From positions 1 through 64,000 of the forward strand of contig NW_020853172.1 of assembly GCF_000972845.2 (NCBI RefSeq): 64,000 nucleotides of DNA, written 5' to 3'. The position numbers were made by a program, and so were the translations under genes. Shown here one piece after another: positions 22,926-32,609 of this stretch (positions within the stretch are counted from its first letter, which is position 1; each line of letters opens with the position of its first letter). Below the pieces are notes generated by a model. The model was not told the origin of the DNA. It searched no databases and was given only the letters and a program-made list of their open reading frames with translations. The DNA comes from Larimichthys crocea (taxonomy: Eukaryota; Chordata; Actinopteri; Sciaenidae).

Positions 22926-24034
22926 GCTCTGCACGGCCACTGTAATCAACAAAGACTCAAACGTGAACAACTAACTCTCTGTTAACTTTCTCTGAAAATG
23001 CATCACATGTATGTATGATTCGATTCAGTCCAGAGTTTTTTTTCTTCTTTTTTTTTAAACAGAATCTCGAGACTCATCTTTTTATATTTTTCCACTTTGT
23101 TTGGTTCAAACACACTAAACTCTGGAATCACACAACCCCCTTTAAATACAAACAAAAAGACTCTTGCCAAACTCTGCTGTGTTGCTTCCACACAGTAAGT
23201 AATGATACAAGTCGTGTGTGTAAGACATGATGAATTTCCTCCTTATAAAGATGGAGTTTATATTTGGTTTCATCATGTCCTCATCTTCCTCTGATATTCG
23301 TGCTGCCCGATTTGACGTGACTGTTGCTATAAACCATGCCCTCTTCCTGTCTTCTGAAGAATACAGATGCAGACACAAATAAGTTTATTGGTTGAACAGA
23401 TAAAGACAGATAATGACATCAGTGTATACCTTCACATTGTGACGTGGCCTAGTGTGAGTGCAGTCGGACTCTCCCAAGTCCTTATGAATTCTCCTTCACG
23501 TCTTTCTTTGACCTCATGACGTTTTCCATCGAAGGTCAAGAAAAAGTGGTTAGGAAAGGACTTAGGAAAGGAAAGGACTGTTTGACCTAACCAGAGAGAC
23601 AGACATGACAGAAACACAAGGGCAGGGAAAACAACTGGAAACACTGTTGGTGTCATGTGAGGCTGTTTGCCCCTCAGTTCACGGACGCTCACAGAGTGTT
23701 TTCAAGAAGAGCTGATGAACAGAGTGCTAAACATGACCCTGTCCACACTTTTTTCAAACACGTTGCTGGCATCAAATTCAAAAATGGGCATTTTACAAAA
23801 ACAAACTTCTTTAGAAACAAGGTTTTACTAGAGGTTTACACAGAACTCATTATCTGTGGCTATAGACAGCATAACTCCTCCTGTGTCCTTAGAAAGGTAA
23901 CTTTTGACTATTTGTCCACAGCCTTAGTGTCAGACTGAATGAGGACATGGTGAATGCAAACGTGTGCTGCTGTGTTCATTGAGTTTGCAGGTATCGCCCT
24001 CCAGAGGCAGAGTCAGTAGTTGCAGCTCAGTGAA

Positions 24035-24150
24035 AAATGGAAATATTACAGGAAACAAAAAGGAGATGAAGTATGTGATAATGAGAGAGCGCAGCTCAGA
24101 GCAGGTGGAGCTGGATATATGTAGTCATGTCAGGATATGAAGCAGAAAAA
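24035..24150 (+). promoter_or_regulatory. shared 5' cassette, copy 6 (receptor D promoter candidate)
   Basis: The cassette ends about 60 bp before the receptor D start codon. GGATATATG at about 24112-24120 and TCAGGATATGAAG after it make a plausible TATA/initiator pair. The next bases 'gcagaaaaacagatttctgttc' are also found at 7627 and, inverted, at 32270. Confidence 0.5.
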
Positions 24151-24206
24151 CAGATTTCTGTTCGTCTTTAACCTGAGCTCTCAAACAACAGGTTTCACTG
24201 AGAAGG

Positions 24207-25917
24207 ATGGAAGATTTCTACATCAACAACTCCTCACAGAACAACAGCTCTGATTACAGCAACATCACCTACGACTACGATATTATGAAAATGCTGCCAT
24301 ACATAATCTTGGTGTTGTCCTTGCTTTGTTACTTTGTGTTCTTTCCTCCTCTTGTCGTCCTCATTTTCTATTTCTGGGTTGATTACAAGACCTCTTTAAC
24401 TGTGTATACTGTCCACTTTTCCCATTGTTTTTAGCTAAATGTGACAAATGTTGCTGTTATTTTCAGAGCGAGACTCTTACAAAGGCACCCATAGTCACTA
24501 TTTGTTCATATTACAGAAATCAAAACATTGTGTTCATTATAACAGACTAATGTTTCATTTTTTTTTCTAATCTGGTTGTAGTCACATGCTTTTATTTTGG
24601 CACTTCGGTTACCGGCATTTGAATTAGCATTTTAGCTGAATTTAGTTTCACCGCAACATTTAGCTTCAATTTAGATTTATATTTAAATTTAACATTTAGA
24701 TTTTATATTAACATTTAGATTTAACATATTTATATTAGAATTTAACATTAGATTTAGATTTAGCATTTAGATTTAGATTTAGCATTAGATTAACATTTAT
24801 ATTTAACATTTAGATTAATTTAACATTTAGATTTGTTTATTTAACATTTAGAATTTAAATTTAGCATTAGATTTTACATTTAAAATTTGGATTTAAATAT
24901 TTAAAATATCTCTAAGTTCACAAATATTGGTTCTAAATGTGCAAAAAAGTGACTCAAAATTCAAACCAGTTTTTAAACATGTTTTTAGCTAAATGTGACA
25001 AAATGTTGCTGTATTTTCAGAGCGGAGAGCTTTACAAACGGCAACCCCATAGTCCAATTTTGTTCATATTACAGAAATCAAACATGGTGTTCATTAATAA
25101 CAGACTAATTTTTCATTTTTGTTTCTAATAATCTGGTTGTAGTCACATGTAGGTCCATATTTAATGTTTTCTTTTCACCACCACTCTTCTAAATATGATT
25201 GCATTATGTTTACGCCTCGCAGGTGAGAAATGGCAAGTTGCTCCGATCTACGTCATCAACCTTCTCATCTCTGACATCATTCAGTTCTGCTGCTTGACTG
25301 TTAGAGTGACAACAGCCAAGAGTTTAAAATAGTTTTACTAATTAATCACGATTTCAGTCTGCTGACCAGTGTTGGCTTCATGGTGTGGGTCGCCCGGAAA
25401 GGTAACTATCTGTCTATCCAGTATGTGTGTAGCTTCTGTGTCGGATCATTATATACTTAATTTCTGAAGCTCCTCAAAGACATGTGTCCATCTTGATTAC
25501 AGGTATTTGGTCGTCGCCTGGCCACTGTAGTCCCGCTTCAGACGAACCATCAAGACCTCTGTGGTGGTCTGTGTCCTGGTCTGGGTCTTTGCTCTTGTCT
25601 TTCTCCTCACTTTATATTTCTCGGTTAAATTGGAGGTCTATTCCACCATCCTTGCCATCTTCTTCCTCCTCCCCTTCCCACTGCTCATATTCTTCCTGGG
25701 TGGGACCCTCAAAGCTCTGTCTGCCTGCACGGTCCCCTCTGATGAAAAACGAAGAATTGTGGGAGTTTTGGTTCTGGCCTTATTTACACACTGCTGTTCA
25801 TGCCCAGTGTCATCTGGTTACTGTCAGAGGGAAACACGAAGAGCTATAAATGGACAACTTGTCTCTTATGTTCAGACTTTGACTGACAATGTTAATCATT
25901 GTTCATTGTGCATGTGA
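24207..25917 (+). pseudogene. rhodopsin-class receptor D, three exons, best-preserved copy
   Basis: Exon 1 (24207 to about 24405) encodes MEDFYINNSSQNNSSDYSNI, with several N-glycosylation sequons, and a helix 1 with LPYIILVLSLLCYFVFFPPL. Exon 2 (25223-25401) starts after TCGCAG and holds NGKLLR/NGQVAP-type helix 2 sequence and the GFMV helix 3 end. Exon 3 (from 25503) has YLVV, then an open 80-codon stretch through VVVCVLVWVFALVFLLTLYF, LAIFFLLPFPLLIFFLGGTL and VPSDEKRRIVGVLVLALF. It shifts frame in helix 6 near 25785, and at least one frameshift also hits exon 2. The split ERY motif places the intron just after helix 3. This is a plasma-membrane G-protein-coupled receptor with unknown ligand. 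A GPR4-like affinity is a guess. Confidence 0.7.
24431..25148 (+). repeat. direct duplication flanking an AT-rich minisatellite in receptor D intron 1
   Basis: The block from 'tttttagctaaatgtgacaa' to 'ctggttgtagtcacatg' occurs at 24431-24590 and again at about 24978-25148. Between them lie about 390 bp of repeated ATTTAACATTTAGATTT-like units. Receptor B intron 1 has a single, shorter version, so the expansion happened after the tandem duplication. Confidence 0.8.
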
Positions 25918-26602
25918 CACCTGGTTAATCAAATTCTGGGGGCAGCAAAAGAAACTTGTTGTTTAAAGAAGAAGTCAGGCAGTAATATATGTGTTTCCAT
26001 CTTTCTGTGAGCGACTGTGATCTGACTGTATGCTGCACACATGAGTGTGTGAACAGGAAAAGTGAAGCCTGTGGTCTGCAGCTCTTCAGCTCACTTTGAT
26101 TTCTCACTTACCTGGATATGCTCTGACCTGCCATTAGATGCATGTAGCTAATAAGTACTTAAAGGGTTTTTTCCCCCTTGGCAACACACTGGATGTTTTT
26201 AATCCATCACTATGCTCATCATACAATGCAGAGGCCGATTTTTTCTCACCAGGCAAGCCATCAGCTGCTTGGGGCCCCCACTAGCTGGCGACAGAGAGTC
26301 GAAATTTGCACAGAGTCGAGAGTGAAGAAACGAAATTTGGCGTTTTGAAAAGTCATTCGCTGAGTCTGAACTTTCGTGGGTTTCCCGTTTACAACAAGCT
26401 GGGTTGGAGGAACAAAATGCTAAGCAGCCAATTGCGTGACCACATTTTAGTGACAAAAGTCTTCAAGCAATCCGCGTTTGCAGAGGAATCCCTTGCTGCG
26501 CGTATGCGCAAATCGGAAACCTGTAGTACATCGTGAACATTTTTGACTGTTGGAGACCTCTTGCGCTAGCTACTATGGAGAGAAAAATATAGAGAGCTAA
26601 GT

Positions 26603-26678
26603 ATGAAGAGAAGCTATCCATCCGGGAATGAAAAAAGAAAGAAGAAAAAGAAGAAGAGGAAAGAAGAAAGCAGATGTG
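26603..26678 (+). pseudogene. first exon of a hAT transposase (remnant)
   Basis: The exon encodes a short Lys/Glu-rich peptide beginning MKRSYPSGNEKRKKKKKKRK and ends at a GTAAGT donor. The lysine run after a SYPSG(N/A)EKR-type start is usual in hAT transposases of fish. No downstream zinc finger or dimerisation domain remains. Confidence 0.45.
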
Positions 26679-27417
26679 GTAAGTCAGTAGCAAATAAATG
26701 AACAGAATCATAGTATTTTTTCCCTACCTGATAAAAATGAGGTTGTGCAAATGGTGCTAGACTAGTCTAGTTTCACTCACGCTAGCATGACCAGACTTTA
26801 TTATGTGTTTTCTAAACGTCAAAAGCTATTACTATAATGAAGTAGCCTACAAACAATAGTAGTTTTGATTTAAAACCTATTAAGTAATACAGATTACACA
26901 TAGAATGGGTGGCTTTATGATTGCCATTAGATTAGAACAATGATGTATCTCGAACCAGAAATTAGTGTTTTAAACGTGGCAATGTTATAGACACAGTAAG
27001 TTGTTTGGAAAGGTGAAAGCTGTCATCAGCCAATCTGTGACAGTAAGGCCACTAGTCTGTATTATTAATTTACAGCCGCAACTGCATTTCAAGCTGTGAA
27101 CAATCATCATCCGTGCGCAGATTTTGCATTCAATCATTTGTGTAAACTTAACTTATACAATTGGTTCAGTCACAATAAACAATGAACTGTGTTTTTGAAG
27201 ATTGTTAAAAATGTGAAATATTAAACCCATGTAGATAATATACCTATTAACCAATCATGCCATACTATTTTCCTCCATAACGAATTTCTTTAGTACATTG
27301 GACTCATTCTGAAGTTTAAGTTACATCGGTTACATATAAGCAGTAACAAAATATGAGAGAGAAAAAACGCGGACATGAATGTTCACAGATTCTATATGCC
27401 AGTCTATGGTCAGTGCT

Positions 27418-27575
27418 GAGTCATCCAGCATCTACCCCACTACAGCAGTCGAGACCTCGCCTCTGATAGATACCCCAGCAGAATCACCTCCACTACACAT
27501 CGAGACCTCCCTCCTGTGATGACAACCAGCATCCACCTCCACACACAGTCGAGACCTCCTCCTGTAGACCAGCCA
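27418..27575. repeat. ~45-bp minisatellite inside the hAT element
   Basis: Three to four imperfect units share the words 'ccagca', 'cacctccac', 'cagtcgagacctc' and 'ctcctg'. The units differ by small indels. If coding, they would give Ser/Pro/Thr-rich repeats. Confidence 0.7.
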
Positions 27576-28796
27576 GCACTACCCTATTGGTCCATTTTAT
27601 TTTTTGGAGGTAATGGTGAGGTTCAGGGGGCATTTGTTTTTTTAAAAAAAAGTTGAGAACCGTTGCCTACACAAAGACTTCAAGTTTAAAGGCTTTCTTT
27701 TGTTTGTTTGTTTTAATATAATGTTAAAATAAGAGATTTGATATAATATTATATTTGATATTGCACTCTCTGGTTAAAATAAACAGAAACTTCACAATGT
27801 TTAACGTTCAATGTTTGTGTAAGTAATATTTATAACTTGTGAATAAACAAAACTATACTTGCTACAATTTGGTTGGTTATTATTAAAATACAAAGGCCCG
27901 ATGAAATTCTTGTTGTGTGGGGGGGTCGGGCGGTGGGGGGCCCGCCCAATGAATTTCTGCTTGGGGCCCCACTGACCTAGAATCGCCACTGAACATATGT
28001 ATTAAGATATTGGACACAAGATGGCACAATTGTGTTACTCTATACACATCATCTAAATAACTTTAACAGTAATCAGTAAGATCTTAAAATCCACTCTGAA
28101 GACAACCGGTAGTCAGTGTAAATGTGTAAAATCATAATCAATACATAAACACTTTCCAAGGTGTTTTTATTTATGCAAACAGTGAAGAGCTCTGATGTAA
28201 TGCACAAAAACATACATTAGTCTCTCTCTGAATAATGTTCTAACGGGAATATACAGGCTATACAAAACAGACCCTTTAAATGAAAGAAAACAGTAAACTT
28301 ATTAACTTAAGCAGAAGATTAAGTAACAGTACATCGTTAGTTTTTTAGAAACCCTGAGAAAAATTTATGGACAAAACATATACACCACATGTACAGCACG
28401 GTGTACTTTATATCCCCGCACCAGTTCAGTATTGTTTCTTTTATCTATTAAAAACAGGAAATATCTGATATACAAAAGCAAAGTCCATCATCACCTTATG
28501 ACAATTGCTGTGGACATGAGTCGATTGGGGTTACACAACACAGCCGCAGTTATACAAATAGTGAAATACAAACACTCTCCCACATACAGCCATCATTAAA
28601 GATTAAAGTCCCCAAGTCAACGTGATGTGATATGTTGTGACCTGACACACTACAAAACTCTTGTGTTCAGTTATCCTGAGGTCACAACAACAACCAGCAT
28701 AGCTTCACATTTACAGGAAACGAGCTGAAGCTGAATTAATCAAATACCAGAGAAATACCTCCTAAACTCCTAATATCAAACATTAATCTGTGTATG

Positions 28797-28802
28797 TTTA
28801 TT
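28797..28802 (-). terminator. polyadenylation signal of intact B3GNT
   Basis: AATAAA on the minus strand, about 235 bp after the TAA stop, conserved in the 10936 copy. Confidence 0.5.
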
Positions 28803-29035
28803 CACAGATATTTACTCTTTCCTCAATCCTGCCTTTCCTTACTTAGGCTGCTACTGCTACGCCCTTCTGGACGTTCTCGGCTAACAGTGATAACAGTGGC
28901 AATGTTAACACTCAAAATTAATTATTATGTCAGCCAGACAATTTTCTCAGAAAAAAGATCCACTGGACATCTGACCAGTAGAAGGAAAACAGTCCAAACC
29001 AAATCATCATCAAGCAAAGTGCAGCCAGCTGGAAG

Positions 29036-30149
29036 TTACAGTTTGGTGCTGCCACATTTCAGATCAGGATCATGTATTCTTTGCCACAAATAATACATGC
29101 GAGCTGAAAGGAATCTGTGTACCACTAAAATGTTTCTGTAATAGCAAGGGTCGTATTCATCTAGTTTCTTGGAGGGAACATACAGACCATCCAACAGCAT
29201 TCCCATATGGCGAGTAGGACTAAGTTCTGCTTTAGCCAGACACATTCCCATGTAAACATCATCAATGGGGTGAAGGGCAATAGAGTGTGACATTTTGTAT
29301 ATGACCAAAGCTGTATAACCAGACAAGAGGAAGCCACCACCACCACAGTAAGGAAGATATAAGTCGGACTTCTGCACCTGGACTGGGACAAAATACTTGC
29401 TATTTGGGTCTCTGATAGGCTTCGTATTCTCGATGAGGTGGCCAGTAAAAAGGTGTTTACTTCCATTAGTATCTTTGAGATCTTGGAGGTACTCCACCAT
29501 GTTGTCTGTGTTGGCAAAGACGTCATCGTCACCGTTGAACAGGAAGCGAACGTTTGGACAGTTTCTTTCCATCCATTCCAGGAAGAGAACTTGCTTCAAG
29601 GTGAGGTTGAAGAATGTGTCCCTGAAGTCCCACTGAAGGATGTCATTGTACTCACGTTGCTCCAGCTCGAGCAATTTGTTCATTCTGTCTTTCTCAAAAC
29701 CAGAATTTGTTGTTCCTGAGATGAAGATCCTTCGGATCCACACACCCTTGTGTAACCTCTCCTTAGCCCAGGTTTTGCGCAGCACCTCTCGACGGTCGTA
29801 GTTCTCAGGGGTGCTTTTAATGATCAGCAGAAGAAAGACTTCTGCTGAGTCATCAGCTCCTCCACATTTGTCAGGAAGGTCCAGTAACAAGGGGAAATGG
29901 CGACAGTGTTGATAGTAGAGAAAGTCATTCACTCTATCAGGAAAAGAGTGAAAGTCTGTGAAGTCAGCGGCGGACATATTTTGTTGACATGTTGGCATCC
30001 AGGAGAACACATTGGAGTTGTGTTTGATGGGTGGTTGTCTTATTTTACTGTCGACTTTTCTCACATCTTCGGCGCAATAAAGGAGGTAAATGACCATGAG
30101 ACTTCCAAACAAAACGAAAACTTGCAATGTTGCAATGACGTGTCTATTC
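29036..30149 (-). CDS. B3GNT3-like beta-1,3-N-acetylglucosaminyltransferase (intact main exon)
   Basis: A glycosyltransferase family 31 enzyme that would add GlcNAc in beta-1,3 linkage to galactose of glycoproteins or glycolipids in the Golgi (known for the B3GNT family). Counting from the CAA/GTT signal-anchor region, it shows a hydrophobic anchor (VIATLQVFVLFGSLMVIYLL), a short stem, VFLLLIIKS (~97), RREVLRKTWAKE (~112), [16 protein letters not shown] (~163), the metal-binding DDD in FNGDDDVF (~200), [11 protein letters not shown] (~259), IDDVYMGMC (~288) and HRFL near the end. Length (~363 aa) equals human B3GNT3 (372). The frame has no ATG at its start: after an in-frame TGA it runs through RNRHVIATLQ from an AAG|G acceptor-like site. 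A short upstream coding exon is therefore likely, or translation starts at the internal Met in GSLMV. Confidence 0.88.
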
Positions 30150-30159
30150 CTTAAAATTC

Positions 30160-30390
30160 AGCAATGGGAAAAAAAAATCACATCTCAGTCAGAAATGATA
30201 ATAACAGAAACATTATTTATAACGTTAAAGGTGCATGAAATATAATATACATAATTATGTTATAGTCACCTGAAAATAAAAAATCTTTTTATTTGTGTTA
30301 CTTAAAAATCATCCTTTTATATCCACAGTGGGAGTGGGTCCTCTTCCATGGAGAGATTGTGTACCATACAATATGGACATATACAGTAGC
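30160..30390 (-). repeat. interspersed-repeat fragment abutting B3GNT
   Basis: Same fragment as at 836-1050, 7005-7260 and 9340-9600. It ends about 10 bp from the acceptor-like site of the coding exon and carries its own TTTTCAG pyrimidine tract, so it may supply part of the intron or 5' UTR. Confidence 0.5.
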
Positions 30391-31947
30391 CCAGAACAGA
30401 AAAACTAAACAGTGACTCTACACGGGGTCTACTAAAACTACTACTACTAAACTAACCTGTATGAAAAGCACGGATGATTTTAATTCTCTCTTCTTGTATT
30501 TGTTCACTTGATGATAGTTACCGCAGCTACAATGATTTATTAAGTTGTCTTTACTGTGTGATAACACACCAAACCTGTCAAACTAGATTTTCATTCAAGC
30601 CAACAGTGCTGTATCAAAGGCACTCCTTTTTGCTCTTATCAAACATGCACTGATATAAGAACCTCAGAGTTTGTGTTGTCATGCGCACAGTTTATAATTA
30701 AACACAAGGTATCAGGTATCAGGCGTTGCATAAATGATGAAATGATGATGTTGTCAAACAGGATTCTAGCACATGCCAACAGCAATGACAAAGGCACTCC
30801 TTTTTGCTCTTGAAATGAAACTTTGACCATCCGTTAATCCAATTCAATGTTTAATGTTATTTCGCATAAATGATGTACTAACTACAAAGGTGTGGGTGAA
30901 AATGTCCACACAGATTATCAGTTGTAACTTCAGATAACGTAATTCTACAGGTTATTAGGTGGTGCTCATTTAAAATCATGGATAAATGAAGAAATACAAT
31001 CCAATCATCTTACAATAACGTCTCAACTCGTTTTCAAATTATTGTATTATATATATACACACACACACAGCTCAGAAAAAGTTCTCTACAGCACTTTGCA
31101 CTAGGTGCTGATCCCTGAATGGACCACTGAATGCCTGGTCAATGACAGTTTGTTTAAAACAGTCCTCTTCATCATGCGTTCATATTTTAACACGTGAGAC
31201 GGTGAGCACTCATGCACTCAGAGAGAAGTTCCCACTGAGCCACTGAGTGTCACAGAGTGTCATCAGCAGGTTGCAATAAGTCGACTTGTGAACAGCATGA
31301 GACGTCTAGTCGAGCTATGATCGATTTCAAGTATACGTTCAATTTTGTTGTTGTTGTGGTTTACATGCCACTGTTTTAATTTTCTGTTTCAAGACATTGT
31401 TTGATATGAAGACATTACCAATCCATGCTTCTAATCAAATGTCCTACTTTCATGATATAATATCACTTTAGCATGAACTTTTTATATTTTCCATAAATTT
31501 CAAATATCCCTGACTTTTTGTGAGTACTGCATGTACACGTTATACATTGTATTTATGACACAGAAATTCACAGAGACATGTAGGACAGCGATAAATACCT
31601 GAACATGGTGGTAGTTTCACATGGAGCCTGGTGAGGTGAAGGGAGACAGCTGAAGACCTGAGGTAAAATGTAAAACAATGACGTTTCATATCTTGCGTTG
31701 CTTCAGATTCCTCTACCTGTCACCTAAAGAGTCATTGCTTTGAAACTAGGCAAACAAGAGGGGGCAGCTATGATACAGGAACTGTCATGCTACCTGGTTT
31801 CCATCAGCTCATCACCCAGTCCTAGCAGTGTGTGCCAGAGATCATAATCTTTCTCATGAACATTGTTTAAGTGATATCACGACAACTGCAAGTGGAAGTT
31901 TTTATCTTCTCTACATAGAAGAAAAAATAATGTCACAAACTTTACCT
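30391..31947 (-). other. B3GNT upstream region, no gene
   Basis: Duplicated non-coding flank. It includes the ~130-bp insertion at 30732-30866 also found at 9030-9165, whose inner part repeats 'ggcactcctttttgctctt' from 30617. There is a TA/CA tract near 31055. No open frame survives in the sister copies. Confidence 0.6.
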
Positions 31948-32045
31948 TTGAAAGCTGCAACACCTGAATGAGTTCACTACACCAGCGTCTGATGTGTCGT
32001 CCTCTGCATCCAAACAGTCTGCAGTAAATATGCTAAGTGATGGCA
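31948..32045 (-). promoter_or_regulatory. candidate non-coding first exon of intact B3GNT
   Basis: The minus strand runs CTGCAGACTGTTTGGATG...GTTGCAGCTTTCAAAG and then GTAAAG. It faces the B3GNT gene and would splice over about 1.8 kb to the acceptor at 30150. The block is shared with receptors A and C. Confidence 0.4.
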
Positions 32046-32279
32046 TGCAGGAAGTTTATGATAATCTACAGCTCCTCTGATAAGAGGAAGTGAGAAACAA
32101 GTAGTCAGTCATGAATATGCATTAGTCCCTCCTGCTGTCCAGAGTAAAACACAGTGGAAATATTTCACTTTTTGAAATAATCTCTGATAAAAAACAGTTT
32201 CTGTTCAAGTGCTCGTGGATGCATCATTCTGTTGTGGTTCAATGAAAAATATGGTCAGTTTGAAGGATGAACAGAAATC

Positions 32280-32370
32280 TGTTTTTCTGCTTCAGTATCC
32301 TGACATGACTACATATATCCAGCTCCACCTGCTCTGAGCTGCTGCTCTCTCATGATCACATCACTTCATA
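32280..32370 (-). promoter_or_regulatory. shared 5' cassette, copy 7 (upstream of intact B3GNT)
   Basis: The minus strand carries GAGAGAGCAGCAGCTCAGAG, GGATATATGTAGTC and TCAGGATACTGAAGCAG. It lies about 235 bp upstream of the candidate first exon. Homology to the other copies stops at about 32375, the end of the duplicated arm. Confidence 0.5.
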
Positions 32371-32449
32371 TCTTCCTTTTTTATCAGCACTTTTTAGATA
32401 CATGAACTTCATTCATTAAATTCCTGAACAGTGCTACAACCTCCCTTTA

Positions 32450-32560
32450 CATTAAAGGTGCTGTGTCTGAGATTTGACTCCATCTAGTGGTGATATTTAC
32501 AATTGCATTGAACTCAACAGTCCCCCTCTCACCCCCCTTTTCTAGGAGAAGCTATGGTGG
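32450..32560. repeat. interspersed-repeat fragment
   Basis: 'aaaggtgctgtgtctgagatt', 'catctagtggtgatatttac' and 'taggagaagctatggtgg' are blocks of a common fish repeat. They appear to be the opposite end of the family found beside B3GNT. Confidence 0.5.
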
Positions 32561-32609
32561 TCACGGAGGGCTATGAAGAGGGAGATGGAGAGGTGGTGGA
32601 GCAATCAGG

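Larger units (their letters stand above)
19345..25925. repeat. tandem unit 2: divergent receptor pair C/D
   Basis: This second copy of the receptor-pair unit has the same order as unit 1. It is longer because receptor D intron 1 carries a local duplication with an AT-rich minisatellite. The 19380-20150 stretch has no gene. Confidence 0.8.
26229..27991 (+). mobile_element. hAT-type transposon remnant with terminal inverted repeats and 8-bp target duplication
   Basis: The element starts CAGAGGCCGATT and ends AATCGCCACTG, which read inward as CAG(A/T)GGC-type termini. Both ends also carry a GCTTGGGGCCCC block. Flanks are 'atacaatg' and 'aacatatg', near-copies of one 8-bp site, whereas the paralogous flanks at 11715-11735 and 18685-18710 are uninterrupted. 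Inside, ATG at 26603 begins a Lys-rich exon (MKRSYPSGNEKRKKKKK) with a TG|GTAAGT donor at 26679, like the start of hAT transposases of the ZMYM1/TTF-finger group. A ~45-bp tandem repeat lies at 27418-27575. No transposase core was found, so the element is internally deleted. Confidence 0.7.
25925..32375 (-). repeat. right arm of the large inverted repeat (B3GNT and flanks)
   Basis: Inverted match of 7540-12000, interrupted only by the hAT element at 26229-27991. The B3GNT gene in this arm is open. About 28.0-28.6 kb still shows many one-base differences from the left arm. Confidence 0.8.

Noticed and set aside
12390..25925. Idea that alternating orientations come from a single long read with missed adapters
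   Set aside because: Receptors A/C and B/D have different exon 1 sequences and only one flank carries the hAT element, so the copies are not passes over one molecule. Sequence error is still likely.
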